64,000 bases of DNA from Dasyornis broadbenti (GCA_013397935.1 VZRN01005851.1:2454298-2518297), one strand, 5' to 3'. Numbered from the stretch's first letter, positions 49,664 through 61,509 are shown. Notes: generated by a model from the letters alone, not told the origin. Numbers and translations are program-made.

Positions 49664-52600
49664 GTAAGCTATGTCCTTTTTTGATACTGGGGTCAGGATC
49701 TGTCTCTGGAATACCAGTAAATCTCTTTTGGGCCTCAAACACTGGGTGAGAATTTCCATAAGAATTTGATATTAAGGAATGTGATGGTTTTTCACTTTCA
49801 TTTCCCACAAAAGAAAGCTGAGAAAAGAGAAATCATTGGTATGAGGATTATGAGACATACTCTAACTGCTGATAACAAACATCATACTTGACTTCTTTCA
49901 TGTTTGATTATATTCCAGTTCTAGCTCTTGATTATTCATTATCTCTTCAAACGAATACTATTTCAGCTGAAGATGAGTACAAAATATCATCTACTGTGTG
50001 ATATTACTTGTATCTTCCTATTCACAAAGAAATATATGTGATCTAGAAACATAGAAAAGAAGGAAAGAATTGCAGACTCCCTGAAAAACAAAGGTAGTAT
50101 TTTAAAAATGCATCACAATTAGCCAACAAAGAGATATCCAAGAATTTCAATTGCACTAGGGTTTTATTGATGTCAATGAGAAATTTATAGCACAGTGAGT
50201 GATATTCTAGAAAAATATACATTAAGTTCTCTACTGTCAGTAACACATGTGATGCCAGAAAGATAATGAAATGATTTCTGTAACCACCCCCCACCCCTCC
50301 TCCTGGAACACCAATTGTATACTGATAACTTGATCACTAGTACCTAAGAACAGGCTTCCCATTTATCCAGCTCATTAGAATAAAGAGGATTGATGGAGAT
50401 AGTAAAGATCATATACTGAGGCTTTTAGTGCCAGTTAAGAGGTTTATTGCTAGAGGCTATAGTACAAAGAGTGCTCTGCTTAAGCAGAAACTAAAAGAAA
50501 AAGATGGAAGCTACCCAGAAAAAGGAACAAAATAGACCACGTGGACTTTTGCACACCATTCTCTAAGAGTTTCCTCAATACTTTATCCAAGTGAAAGTTG
50601 AAACTTGAACAAAAACACTGAAGATCTTTCAAATTTCTGGGATTGTGTGGATAATTTAAAACAAAAATAGTCACCTTGTATCCATTTACTGAAAAATCTT
50701 ACAATTTTAGGGTTTTCATCCATCAGATTCAAAAAAACATTGGGTATTGATGTAATGTGTGCTGGATGTACCACCATGAATATAGCAATTCTAGAGCTTG
50801 CTAAAAAGCCCTATTTTCCTAATTTATTTAATTAAAATGGGAAGAATTATAAATATAGATAATTATTTCCTGAATTCAAGCTTGTTAATTTTTTTACTGC
50901 ATATAAAATGTCCAAAAATTTAAAAAAACCAAAAAACAAAAAAAATTAGAATACACCCCTCAAAGCCTCTGTTATGCTACAAGCCAAATGGAGATACTGT
51001 CTGAAAGCATTATTCTGATATGTAAAGTAATTAATTTTTGAGGTATATTAAAAATGTTGGGCTTTTTTTCTTGGAAAATTCTGGGAAAAGGTGTGTATAT
51101 ACTCTCCCTAAAAATTAGTTCCTAGATGGGAATATCTACTAACCTATGAAGTTTCTTACAAACCATTTTGTGGAGTCTAGTGATCTAGAACTGAACGTAT
51201 TAATATCAGTTTTATTCTCTGTGACCCCAATACTAATTCAGTCTAAAATTTCTTCTTTCTTAGTTGCATTCTGGTTTATTTATTACACACAAACACAGGA
51301 AATTAATAACAAATAAGTTAAAAAATTAATATGTATTTACTCTCCTATCTTTAATTTATGGTTGTTTCTTTTTTCTTTTATAAATGAGCATTAGGTCATC
51401 ACTTTTAGTTTTGCACTATGCTGGCTTACATCTGAAGGAGAATTTTTGTAAATAGGATTGGGAAGAGCCAAAGAATGACAAGGTTGAACAGAACACCTTA
51501 TCTTAGTAGATTTTTATTGTTGTGGTATGTTGCTCATACAGAACACAATCAGAATGGCCCCAAACTCAACCTAAAAACTTTTAGCCCATTTCCCAATATC
51601 CCCTTTCTGTTATGACTCTTTTCATAGGGGCTACTTTGTATACTTTTATTTCACTTTAGTAGTGGAAAATTAATAGGAAATATTTGCCATGGCTACACTG
51701 AGCTTTAAATTATGCATCAATAGATTCAGCAGATTCAGCAGAAAATACCAATTCAGCAGAAACACTGTATACATTTCTAATTTTCAGACTTTGTCTCATT
51801 TGAATATTACTTGTGTGATTAAAGCTGGGATCGTGATTCTGTATATTAAGGATTCTGGACAAAAGCAGTAAAGATGTGAGCACTGTGATTTCTAATCTAC
51901 CCCACTGCAGTGGTCGGACCCATGGACCAAAATATTTTGATCTTATTCAGGCAAGCATCATTTTGACTTCAACTAAGCAGCTCATATGGCCCAGTTACAC
52001 AGACAAGCAACATTCTGAATGAATAACACTGAAACTGACTTTCATATCCTAATTCCCCTGAAAGCAAAAATGCCATTGGTTAAATGCTAGCTAAAGTGTC
52101 ACCTGGACAGCTCATGTATTTTCAACTATCTGGAACTCCAGCAAGATCAAGTCTGTGTAGCTGAGCTGACTTTAATGCAGCCGTGTTTTCTTTTACCTGG
52201 CAGGGCATATTTAACTGCCTTGAAGAAAGGAATGAGATATGTTAGGGCCCCAGGCTGGGAAAACTCTTGATTTACTTATCATCAAACATGAGTGATACCA
52301 TCAACTTTCCCAGCCCTTAGTTTAAATTATATATATAAAAAAAAAGCCAACAGAAACCCAGGCGGAGTCCCTGAAGTAAATAGTGCCACAGTGAAACAAA
52401 GTTACTTTTAAGCAAACAGATTTTCTCAGACATCATCATCATGTAGTAAAAGATAAAGAGGAACAAATACATTTCAGAAGTTTATTGAAATGAGCACACT
52501 TTTATTAGCAGACTGATACAACCCTTATTTTTTATTGGATCCTTTCAGGTATTAATTTTACAGTCAGTTTACAAACCCACTCTTTAAAACCCTTAATCCA

Positions 52601-54735
52601 GTTATGTGACCTTTTTATTTTAGAAATAGAAAGAAATGGCTATATAAGATGTCACAATATTTGAATATAGACCTTTTGATTATAACACTCAACATGAATA
52701 GCACCAAGTTGTGAAAAGAGCTGTAAGAAAAGCTTAAAAATAGACATCCTCAGAACACTTTCTTTTCCCTCTCTGTTTTCATATCACCTACGCACAAAAC
52801 TATGCTACAGCTTTAGCTTCTGTGTTCATAGAATCATTCTTAAACCTACCAGAAATTTCTCATAATTATAATCTTTTTAAAGGATGTACAATTTGCTTAA
52901 ATAGACCATTTCTATCTTCGAATAAATTTTATTGAAGAAGCAAAGTGTACTGAAAATATTGGATGTTTCCAGGATGTATACTTAGATATTCATGTATCCT
53001 ATGATGTACATTAGACTGAAATATATATTTCAGACTTGAATAATGTGTATTTCAGTGCTCTCTGGCTTGTACTGTCAGTTGTGAAACTGAAAGTGCTTCT
53101 TAGTTTCTTCTTGGTTTCGTGTCTGTCTAAAGCGCCGCTTCCATTCTTGGCACCCATGACTTTCCTGGGAAAGCAGATGTTGTGGAGCCAGCTAGGTTCC
53201 AGGGAGGGACAAGCGGCAGAATGAGGCTGGAAGACTTTCTCCAGCACTTAAATGTCACGTAGTCTAGATGTTGTCTGTGTTTTACTGCTACAGTGATGAA
53301 AGTTGTGGGAGTAAGGGCTGATAATTTGTGGTAGTCAAACATAGATCAGTACTTGTAAAATGCTGGATTTTAAGGCTGCTCAGTTCTTAAAAAAGGAAAA
53401 AACTCTTCATGTTTGTGATAAAAGAAGTTCAAGAGATAATACAAACCTTCTCAAATACATTCTTGGTACATTTGCATTGCTCATTGCCTGCATCCCAAAT
53501 GTGACTTTGCAGTTCAGAGTGGACAAAAATGTTGTCCTCCTTATTAAAAATATTAGACAGGCATGTTTTACAAACATGTGTTGCTACGAGATCACAGCTT
53601 TTTTTCTTAGGCTGATGCCTGTGGTTAGAAGCAGAGTAATATTTAGACCATCTAAGTTTAAACTCCGGAGTTCTAGTGCTTAGCTCTAGAATATATGGGA
53701 ACCCATCAGAGGTGTGTTCTACAGCTCCTGCCTTTCCCTGCTGACTGCATAAGGATCTCAGTCCTAACACAACCACCAAAGTTAGATTCCTAAATTGGCA
53801 GTTCCAGCTCATTACACAAATGAGCCCTAATGAACACTCTATACAAAGGAACACATTATACAAATTATATTTATCATAATAATTTGAATAGGAGCACACA
53901 ACACCAGTAGGAAAATGAAATCAACCCTCCAAAAACCCTTCTTATTTTTTCCTGGGATCCTTGTGAAAATGATGCAAATAACAATGAATATTGAGACCGT
54001 GACCTGCTTCTATTTAAGTGTTTCCTTGTTCCTTGTTTCCATCATAAAATCAGGGGATAAAATAGGTCATTTAGAAAGTGAACATAGGAGATTTCCATGA
54101 AGTTTCTTTGATATGAATTCAATTTTGTCTCATCCACATCACTTTCTTATGTATTGTGACAAAAAGAGGAGGCAGACAAAAAGAAAGCAGAAACTTCATA
54201 TCGGGGACACAGGTGCCTCTTCTATTCTCTGTACTATGACCACAGCTGAGAAAATCAGGAATGCTTTCCCTTAAATTCAAAATTCACTTAGCTGACCTGG
54301 ATTTTTGGGCTATTGTATTGTTAGTGGAGGGTTCTTTGGAGAATGATGTAAAATGTGAGGAAATTTTCTGTTTATATGTTAAAGCTGATGTTGAAAAAAA
54401 TTTTAATTCACTATTTTTGTTTCACATTAACATATTTCAACCTAAGAACATTGTGATAGTATTATGGTGTAACTAGTGATGAATAAAAATAGAGGGAGGG
54501 AAAAACAAAGAAATATCAGTAAATAGTCTTAGAAAGAAAAACTTAGACTTTCTGAAGAGGATGTAAGTATGTTTTTTTCTTAGAAAGGAATTTCCTGCCT
54601 TGTTTGGTGGTACAGTATGGGATTTGGTTGAAATTTATAATGGTTTCTACCAGGAATTAGTACATAATGCAGGCGTCAGGCAAGAGGACAAGGAGCATTT
54701 TCTCCTGCTGACTTTTTTGTCTATTTTTTCTGAAG

Positions 54736-54883
54736 TTGTGGAATATGCAATCCATTTGCACGTGGGAAACTTGAAGAAGGCAGATGCCACTGGAGAGGCT
54801 TATCTTTGTATACCAGGAGAAAAAAGCGACTCACGGAATGGCTTAACTCGAAAAACAGCCTGATCACTTTTGCTAGAGGGCAG
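54736..54883 (+). pseudogene. PLAT module 6, first-half exon, frameshifted
   Basis: The acceptor ttttctgaag opens in phase 1 with VVEYAIHLHVGNLKKADATG and EAYLCIPGEKSDSR, a PLAT first half (Y-x-I-x-L-x-V-G...A-D-A-T-G-E-A-Y). This frame reaches TGA at 54861-54863. From TGG at 54839 another frame reads WLNSKNSLITFARGQ, the usual L-x-S...F-x-R-G-Q ending, directly into the donor CAG|gtaaaa. The length is 148 bases, one short of the 3n+2 required, so a single base is missing near 54837. The 57599 exon follows in phase 0. Confidence 0.85.
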
Positions 54884-55417
54884 GTAAAATGCAACTCAAT
54901 CTGTGAATGTCTTTTTGTTAAAACTTATGTTTTCAGAAACCTTTCATGGAAAGAGAATCAAAAATATTTATATTTTGTATAGTGATTGTCTCCAAAGCTA
55001 ATATATTGTTTTAAAGCATCTTCAGCATTTTGCAACAGTAAACCAGTTAAGATGATGAAGTAATTGAGTTGGGCTAAATGTTCTCTAAGAGTTCTATTTT
55101 AATATTCCAGACTTTTAAGGCCAGGGATCACTGCTTTATTAAAATATGCCTGATTGTTAGAACTGAAAACATTTCCATAGGATAACTTGCATTTATTATC
55201 ACTCCACCTAAAGTGGTATATGAACTTTTCTTGTTAACTTTCCTGAACACTGTTATTGTTCCAAGAAGAGTCTTATTTTATCATGTTTCCAATTTTTCCA
55301 CCCATTTATTGCTTTTAAACATAGTAAACATATTGTTGCTTTTTGAGATTGTGGCTTTTCCTAGCAAAGTAATTCCTCGAGTAGTTATTGGCATAACAAC
55401 AAAGTAACTAAAATAAA

Positions 55418-55464
55418 TTTCAGATCAAAAGGAAATATCTCTTTCAGATCAAAAGGACATGTCT
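55418..55464 (+). repeat. 24-bp direct tandem duplication
   Basis: Two adjacent copies of a unit beginning tttcagatcaaaagga; the second has two changes near its end. In the intron after the 54736 exon. Confidence 0.88.
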
Positions 55465-57598
55465 AGCTGATGCATTACTAGACCCTAGTGTTTCTTTAGC
55501 ATTTCAACTTGGAAAATTATTTTTGTTTTAAGAAAATCATAAAATCATTGGGATGTACCTAGAAATCTTTTTTTGGGCAGGGTGGGAAAGAGTATTTCAC
55601 TGTTACAGCCAACCCAGAGTAGTTTCTTCTCTGGTGCAGAAATCTAGAGAAATCTACTTGATTTATGCTTCATTTATTCTTTACACAATCCTCTGTTTAT
55701 TTTATCTGTTTTCTTACTATTTTAAAACATTCTAGAAGACACAAGATTTTTCTGTGAAGACAAACCCAAATCTTAGTCATTATGTCCACTGTATTCCTGT
55801 ATTTTCTTTCTCCATTGTGGAAGAGAATATGCATGCCCAATGTCATGCCCGTCAAGAACTGATCTAACTGGTAGCTCAGACTTCACAAGATAAATCTGAA
55901 AATAATAGCAACAGGATAGTAAAGCTCATCTTGCTTTAATGAGCAAAGTAGGACATTGTATAAATTAATCTTTTTGATGATAATAGATAATAATCCTATG
56001 TAGCCTGTCTTAAGGGTAGAGTCTTACAGAAATCTGAACAGCAAGGCTGCCTGCTACAATGGGTAATTTTATCAGTATGGACTCGAAATGATTCCCATTT
56101 CTTTCAAAAAACTGAACTGTCCTGACCTTTTAAAAAATTCTCTATTTTACAAGAATGTGTTACATTTTTGCTAAGAATAAAACTTGTAGAGAAAAATGTG
56201 AACAATAGCACTTGACTTCTGTGAACACCCACTCCTGTGGAAGTACAACTCATCTGCAAATTCACAAGGATTTTTTCTGTATAATCCAGATTCTGTGTCA
56301 CTTTTTGAAGAGGCTTGTTCAGGAGGCTAAATCCTTCCTCTGAAACAGGCTTTTCTATATCCTGGGCTATAACACCCTAATCTTCTTCTTGTAGAAAAGA
56401 TTTTGAGTCACAACTCTTTGGGTATTCACTCTGTTGCAGCTCTCTTTACTCCAATTTACCCTCAAATGACTAATGCACTGTTCTTAGTTGTTGCTCTTTT
56501 TTTCTAGGTGATTCTTTTGATCAGTATTATTCCCACAGACAGTGTGAATTTTGGTAACGATGCAAGAGTTTTATTACTTTTTTCCAAACCCACAAACAAG
56601 TCCTTGACCTTTATAACCAAGTTGCACTTTCAACCCTAATTTCCAAGACAACTGCTTCTGTGTACAAGAGGATAACTCATGAAGTCACATGAAATAAAAG
56701 TCTTAGCCATAGAGATTTAATTTCGCCACTGGTTTCCCAAAAGTAAGATGAATCCATTCATGAATAGTATGTTTCCAAAACTCTTTTTTTTTTCAGGCCC
56801 GGTTAAAAAAAGCCAACAAATACACACTTTAAGCAATGTGTGTTTCCAGTGTTAGTATGCATACTTGTGTGAGCTTTCCCAGAGATTATGAAGATGTTCA
56901 AAGAAGAAGATGAGCATATATAGGCAAGAAGGTGAATAAATGATAAATATTTACGGTAGGGAGAAAAGGAAAGATTCCATGAAGTGTATTAATATTCAAG
57001 TCTGTTGTATGTAGAATATTTGGCCTATTATAGAGATGATTTCAGTGAGGCATCCTCATCCCAAAAGCACAGTGGTTGAAATCTTCACAGATAACATTCA
57101 TAACATTCACTTCATTTCCGTTTACATGCCTAATTCCTACTAATTTAACTGTGATTTTTGGTGAAAATGAAATTGCTCCAGATTTTCAGAACTATTAGAC
57201 ATCTATTATTCATCAGTTTCGTTGGAAGTTAGGTTCTGGACCAAAGTAACTTTTAACACACTAGTAATTGATCTGATTTGTTTATTTCAGTCCATGAAGG
57301 CATGAGAAATGAGAACTTTATTGCTAGTGTGTGTATCTGATGCTTCCAAAATTACTTCCTATTAAATACAGCAACATTCTGAAATTTGTAATTCATAGTA
57401 TTAACTGGATAAGAAAAGATGAGAGACAGTATGTAATGTTTAATTATGAAACCAGACAATGTGATGGCATAAATGAGATAAATTTGCTTCCCTTGAGATG
57501 CAAAACAAAGACCAGAGACACCAGGTTAAACTGATGTTCAAAACCAGATCCCTAGTAAGTTTAACTAAAGTACCATTTTGATTACTTTGATATTGCAG

Positions 57599-57677
57599 GT
57601 GGATATTTTCAAAATCAAATCACTATATCTTGACAAATTGAATCAAGTTCTTGTTGGATTTAAAAGTCTAAGAACAG
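57599..57677 (+). CDS. PLAT module 6, mid-domain exon
   Basis: An intact 79-base exon (acceptor gatattgcag, donor ACAG|gtcagt), phase 0 to phase 1. It reads VDIFKIKSLYLDKLNQVLVG then FKSLRT, the D-x-F-x-I...L-x-x-L-x-x-V-x-V-G block. It has the same length and phases as the module 2 exon at 25193, although the H-D-G-x-G stretch after it has diverged. Confidence 0.88.
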
Positions 57678-59344
57678 GTCAGTAATTTTTTCAGTTAATG
57701 TAAGGTAATGAAAACATAACTTATTAGATTTAGGTGATCTAAATACTTCATAAATGTCTGAAATTTAACACAAAAATGTTTTTCTATTTTTAATTCTAGA
57801 AAATATGAAATTCCTTTCCATTTTCTGCTGTTCATTATTACATTTGGATTATATGTGTCAAGTATCCAGACCCAGTTTGGTTTTACTAAAATGTGCAAGA
57901 GATTCCAAGAAAATGTTGTGACAATGTAAAATGGTAAAATTATATATGAAACTTTTCTCCATAGAAGCTTCTATCTTTTTATAAGCACAGTCAACAAAGC
58001 TTTTGTTTTTCAGGAAGCAATATGACATCATGCCTTTGAGACTTTTGTAAATTTTGTTTTCCTGTACATTTTTAGATGATGGATAAGTAAAAAAAAAAAT
58101 AAAAAATTCAGTGTTATATGCTTCTAGGTAAAGATAAGAACATAAAATTGGATCATTAGATTGGGAAGTGGAACACAGAAGAAAGGCTGTTCTGGCCTCA
58201 CAGCTTCTTTCCTTCTAATCCATGCAAAATACTTTTTAAGGGCGCCTGCATATGTGAGGTTGACTGGCAGATAAAAAGGCTGTATTTCTGCAGCATTTTT
58301 TCTCATCCTGCTTCTGACTCCAAAGCAGCTGTTGTAGCTAAAAAAAATTGCTTCTTTTTGAAAACAAATAGCAACAGCAAAGAGTATCATGAACTGGTAT
58401 TTTATGCAATCCTTTGTCTACAAGTATGGCCCATTGTTTTTCAAAGGCAACAGAACACAGATTTTACAGATATTTCACTCCTGCAGATAATGTTGATAAT
58501 GGAAATAAAATTGTTCCAGAGAGTGATAACCTGAGTCTGTTGTTCTTTCTTCCTTTCTAAAAAACCCCAAGATTATAAAATGACTCTGTAGATTAAACTC
58601 AGACTCAGAAAAACAGGCTGGGAGACTATTTCCTAGATGATAACATTAAAATGAACAATCAGACTTTCATTCACTTCAGCAAGATTGGCTGTGTAACCAA
58701 GTTTACCAAGTCAGAGATCTGACTCTACAAATGCTTTGTTTCCAAAGAATCAACACTGTGATCTCAATCAAGATAAAACTAGCTGAAGTTTGTTTCTTAT
58801 TAGATAGAATGGAACCTCACCAGAAAGAAAGCTGTATGTTGAGTGGATTTTCTGATGGCTAATGTAATAGAAATCCTGATCTTTTTTCTGTTAGGACATT
58901 GATAATATAATTTCCTGTAGGTGATTTCTTGTGTCTAGAGATCACATACAGAAGCCTTTCCATACTTTGAGATGTAATAGATCATTACAGTAAAACTATC
59001 CCTACATTTAATTTCACACAACCTGTGAAAACATAAAAACATCAAATATTTTGGAGTGTAGTGGAACAGACAAAAACACATGTACAGATAGCGAATATAT
59101 TTTTGGAAGTTTTATTTCCTTAAGAAGGTTGTCAAAACAAAACCTTTTATTGATTTAATGAACATAGAAACTTATGACTGTGCACACAGAATATTTTGTT
59201 GCTTAAAAGGTAAAAGCTAATAATTTCCTGTTTATTTTCAATTAGATGAGTGGTTTTTAGAAAAAATATGATACAAGAAGTCTTCTACCCCTTTTTTGCA
59301 TGTTTTTGTTCACAATGGCTGGATCAATAAACGCTGCAAGAAAG

Positions 59345-59421
59345 ATTTTATAGAAGTGGCAATTCTGCTCAAAAGTAACACAAACAGAAGTGTCCTTCAT
59401 TTCCATAAATCTGCAAAGCAG
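59345..59421 (+). pseudogene. Possible PLAT module 6 W-F-L-D-type exon, degraded
   Basis: Between the 57599 and 59710 exons an 82-base-type exon (phase 1 to phase 2) is expected. One frame here reads DFIEVAILLKSNTNRSVLHF, which lines up loosely with the FLDKIVIKHKEGEEAQEVVF stretch of the 28147 exon. The acceptor would have to be the weak gcaagaaag, and no gt donor follows in phase. The tryptophan and the F-P-C motif are absent. This may be a decayed exon or a chance match; the boundaries are guesses. Confidence 0.3.
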
Positions 59422-59709
59422 AGCACATCACAACTGGCATAAGCTTATTTCATAAGCTTAGAAGAACTTAAAATTGGTATGGAAATGGTGAGGGGCATAG
59501 GCCTGGATCAAGGTGAATCATTCCTTCTGTAAACAAAGAGGAAGAAAATCTGCCTGACATGGAGAATTTGGAAATGGCAGTATTGAAAGAGTCTCCTCTG
59601 GCAGTATATTTCCTGTCCTTGGAACAATACAAAGAAAATAGGCATGGCCTCTGTGTGAGTGTGACATGGATCCATGAAGCAGCTGGCCTGGTTTTCTACC
59701 CCTCCACAG

Positions 59710-59780
59710 GACTAACAAGAATAATGAGGGGTTTGCGGCTCTGTTGCCTGAATTTCCTGTGTTAGATCCAGCACCACCAG
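59710..59780 (+). CDS. Probable PLAT module 6 tail exon
   Basis: A strong polypyrimidine acceptor (tacccctccacag) opens in phase 2 with TNKNNEGFAALLPEFPVLDP then APPG. It fits the acidic N-E-G...L-L-P tail that ends PLAT domains before the linker. The frame leaves in phase 1 at CACCAG|gcaata, so the donor would be GC rather than GT. GC donors are a known minor class, but T-to-C decay is possible. Alternatively there is no intron, because the 75 bases to the next acceptor are a multiple of three and stop-free. Confidence 0.55.
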
Positions 59781-59855
59781 GCAATACAATCTTTTGGTTT
59801 ATACTACCTTATAACTTAGACACAGGCTCTGAATATAAGTTTGTTTTTATTGCAG

Positions 59856-60082
59856 AAACATCTGTGACATCTCTTCCCTCAGAAGATTTTGATACGAAAA
59901 GTAGAGGGCGATGGCAAACATGGGTGCACTGTACATAAGTACCAGAAGACATTCCTAACATTCAAGTTGTTGCATTTGGAAGAAAAGGGAAATTCCCTGC
60001 ACAGAAAGTTCAAAATCTGAGTGGCAATCCCTTTTCAATTGGTTTCTTTACTATTTCACAGAAGTCTTACCAACTAGTTTCG
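59856..60082 (+). pseudogene. PLAT module 7, first-half exon with nonsense codon
   Basis: The acceptor tttttattgcag opens in phase 1 with a Ser/Asp-rich linker and RWQTWVHCT, meets TAA at 59936-59938, and resumes in the same frame with VPEDIPNIQVVAFGRKGKFP and later NPFSIGFFTISQKSYQLVS up to the donor TCG|gtaaat. W-x-x-W-V-H-C...V-x-x-F-G-R-K-G-K is a PLAT first half. The length of 227 bases (3n+2) fits phase 1 to 0 with no indel, so the stop is a point change (for example CAA to TAA). Confidence 0.8.
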
Positions 60083-60914
60083 GTAAATTAAGAATTGAAG
60101 CCAATATGTATGACATTGTATGGAATGATTGCTTGTTTGTCAGAGTTAATGTTTATACCTACATGTCTTAAATAAACACAGCTTAGAGAACCCCTCACTT
60201 GTGGGCCAATGCATTACACTTAGAAAAAACTCTCTCAAGGAAATGCTCAATTTGATGTGAAAAACCTCTTTAACTTTGAACTAAGACTTGTAGGCCTTAA
60301 CAGTAAGGCAATTAATAATGAAGCTGCTCCTTACTCCCTTTACGTTCTACCTGTCAAACCTCAACTAATCTGTTTGCACTACTTAGGAGCTGTGTCTCTT
60401 TATAATGGATTTGCACCTGGACAAATATCAATTCTGTAGATTGCATACAAAGTTTATGGCAAAGTTTATTATAAGAAAGGATTTATGGATACCTGCTATC
60501 CTTGCTTTTGAGCACTGGAATAACTGAGAACAGAACCAATAGCCAGGGAAAGGAATCATCATGAGTCCCAAATTTCAATTCAGGCTTGAGAATAAAGATA
60601 TGGTGGAGAGGATGCAAATATGAAAGTGAGGAGAAAAGAATTTGGTTTGAAATCACAGAATTCAGTTATGCATTTCATTACTTTTGTTGTGCTGGCCTGT
60701 GCTCTGCAACCAATTCTCTGAGTACAAAATAGACATAATTTATGATACAAATATGAGTCAAAGTTAACTTGTAATCTTAATAGGACTTCCTAATACTAAC
60801 CTCATTGATTAATATTTTTACCTGTTGTATTGACCTTTTTATTGGGTTTAAAGTATGCCATGAGAACTGTTGCATACAACAGATAGTTAATTATTGCTAT
60901 TTTTTTTCTAACAG
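60083..60914 (+). other. Intron of module 7
   Basis: A short intron (832 bases) from gtaaat to ttttctaacag. Nothing else was recognised. Confidence 0.7.
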
Positions 60915-61058
60915 TTGACCACTGGTGATATTGGAAATATTACGAAAGTCTCTTTTGTGTTATGTGGCTCATCCTTGAGAAGAGGAATCAAACTTCACAG
61001 AGTATTACAAATACACTACATACAAACTTGTAATATTTTTCAACATAGCAGTAAATAA
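60915..61058 (+). CDS. PLAT module 7, second-half exon, possible gene end
   Basis: The acceptor ttttctaacag opens in phase 0 with LTTGDIGNITKVSFVLCGSS then LRRGIKLHRVLQIHYIQT. The T-G-D-I-G-N-I-x-K-V block matches PLAT second halves. The usual W-x-L is replaced by IKLHRV, and no C-x-x-W-L tail follows. The frame ends at TAA 61056-61058. A gtaaat at 61051 would instead end the exon at 61050 in phase 1, the phase the other modules use. If the TAA is used, the AATAAA at 61504 is a candidate polyadenylation signal. I cannot decide between the two. Confidence 0.7.
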   Translation: MTTGDIGNITKVSFVLCGSSLRRGIKLHRVLQIHYIQTCNIFQHSSK

Positions 61059-61503
61059 CTTTTGTTGAGAAACAGATGGTTAGCTTTGCTTTCTGACGCG
61101 CCAGCAAAGCCAGGTACCTTTTGTCTCAGTTACCTGGTATCTACAGATGACTGCCTACAGCTTGCAGATCTCGTTGTGGGCAGATCAACCTTGTTTGCCC
61201 CTGCTGAAGTGCATTTAAGCTATAGCTGTTCACTGATGCGCAGACCCATTCTGTACAGTTCATCGTGACACGGAAAGCAGTGCTTTCTGCTTGTGTTAGG
61301 AAATGTTAATCCCTGCATGGAAAGACTGACTGTCTCCAGACTCAGGCCAACCTACCTGTGGAAGCCAGTTAAGCTAATACTTCAGTATTTATTCTTTGCA
61401 ATACGGCCATCAGTGGGCCTTAAATGTCTGATTGTAGTTTAATATGGATTTAAGACCTCTCATAAAAAGGAACAGAGAAAGGAGTTAATGCTGGCAATCT
61501 TAC

Positions 61504-61509
61504 AATAAA
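61504..61509 (+). promoter_or_regulatory. Candidate polyadenylation hexamer
   Basis: An AATAAA stands about 445 bases after the TAA of the last recognised exon. Such hexamers are common by chance in AT-rich introns, so this is only a candidate for the 3' end of the PLAT gene. Confidence 0.2.

Larger units (their letters stand above)
47938..54735 (+). other. Introns flanking exon 49453
   Basis: The introns either side of 49453-49663. The (AAATG)n run is at 48323. A slightly GC-richer patch at 53100-53250 has open frames on both strands but no recognised domain. Confidence 0.65.
54884..59709 (+). other. Introns flanking exon 57599
   Basis: AT-rich introns around the 57599 exon with a 24-bp tandem duplication at 55418. 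They contain the weak exon candidate at 59345. Confidence 0.65.
4046..61058 (+). pseudogene. Multi-exon tandem PLAT-domain gene, apparently inactivated
   Basis: Fifteen well-supported exons, with two weaker ones, encode successive PLAT (LH2) beta-sandwich domains, seven in all. PLAT domains bind membranes or protein partners, and tandem arrays of them occur in the LOXHD1 family (inner-ear hair cells) and, from memory, in extended RP1 isoforms. Exon phases are strictly modular: each domain enters in phase 1, is interrupted in phase 0 and leaves in phase 1, with modules 2 and 6 further split. Seven disabling lesions are seen: three single-base frameshifts (14051, 46216 and 54736 exons), two nonsense codons (42674 and 59936) and two lost donors (36502 and 42638 exons). 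Several exons remain fully open. Both ends are uncertain: upstream modules may lie outside the window, and the last exon may end at TAA 61056-61058 or splice on at 61050. Tandem PLAT identity is firm. Orthology, and pseudogene status as opposed to assembly error, are inferred. Confidence 0.8.

Noticed and set aside
58019..58070. Possible W-F-L-D-type exon after tttttcag
   Set aside because: It begins GSNMTSCL then stops. No tryptophan or F-P-C motif.
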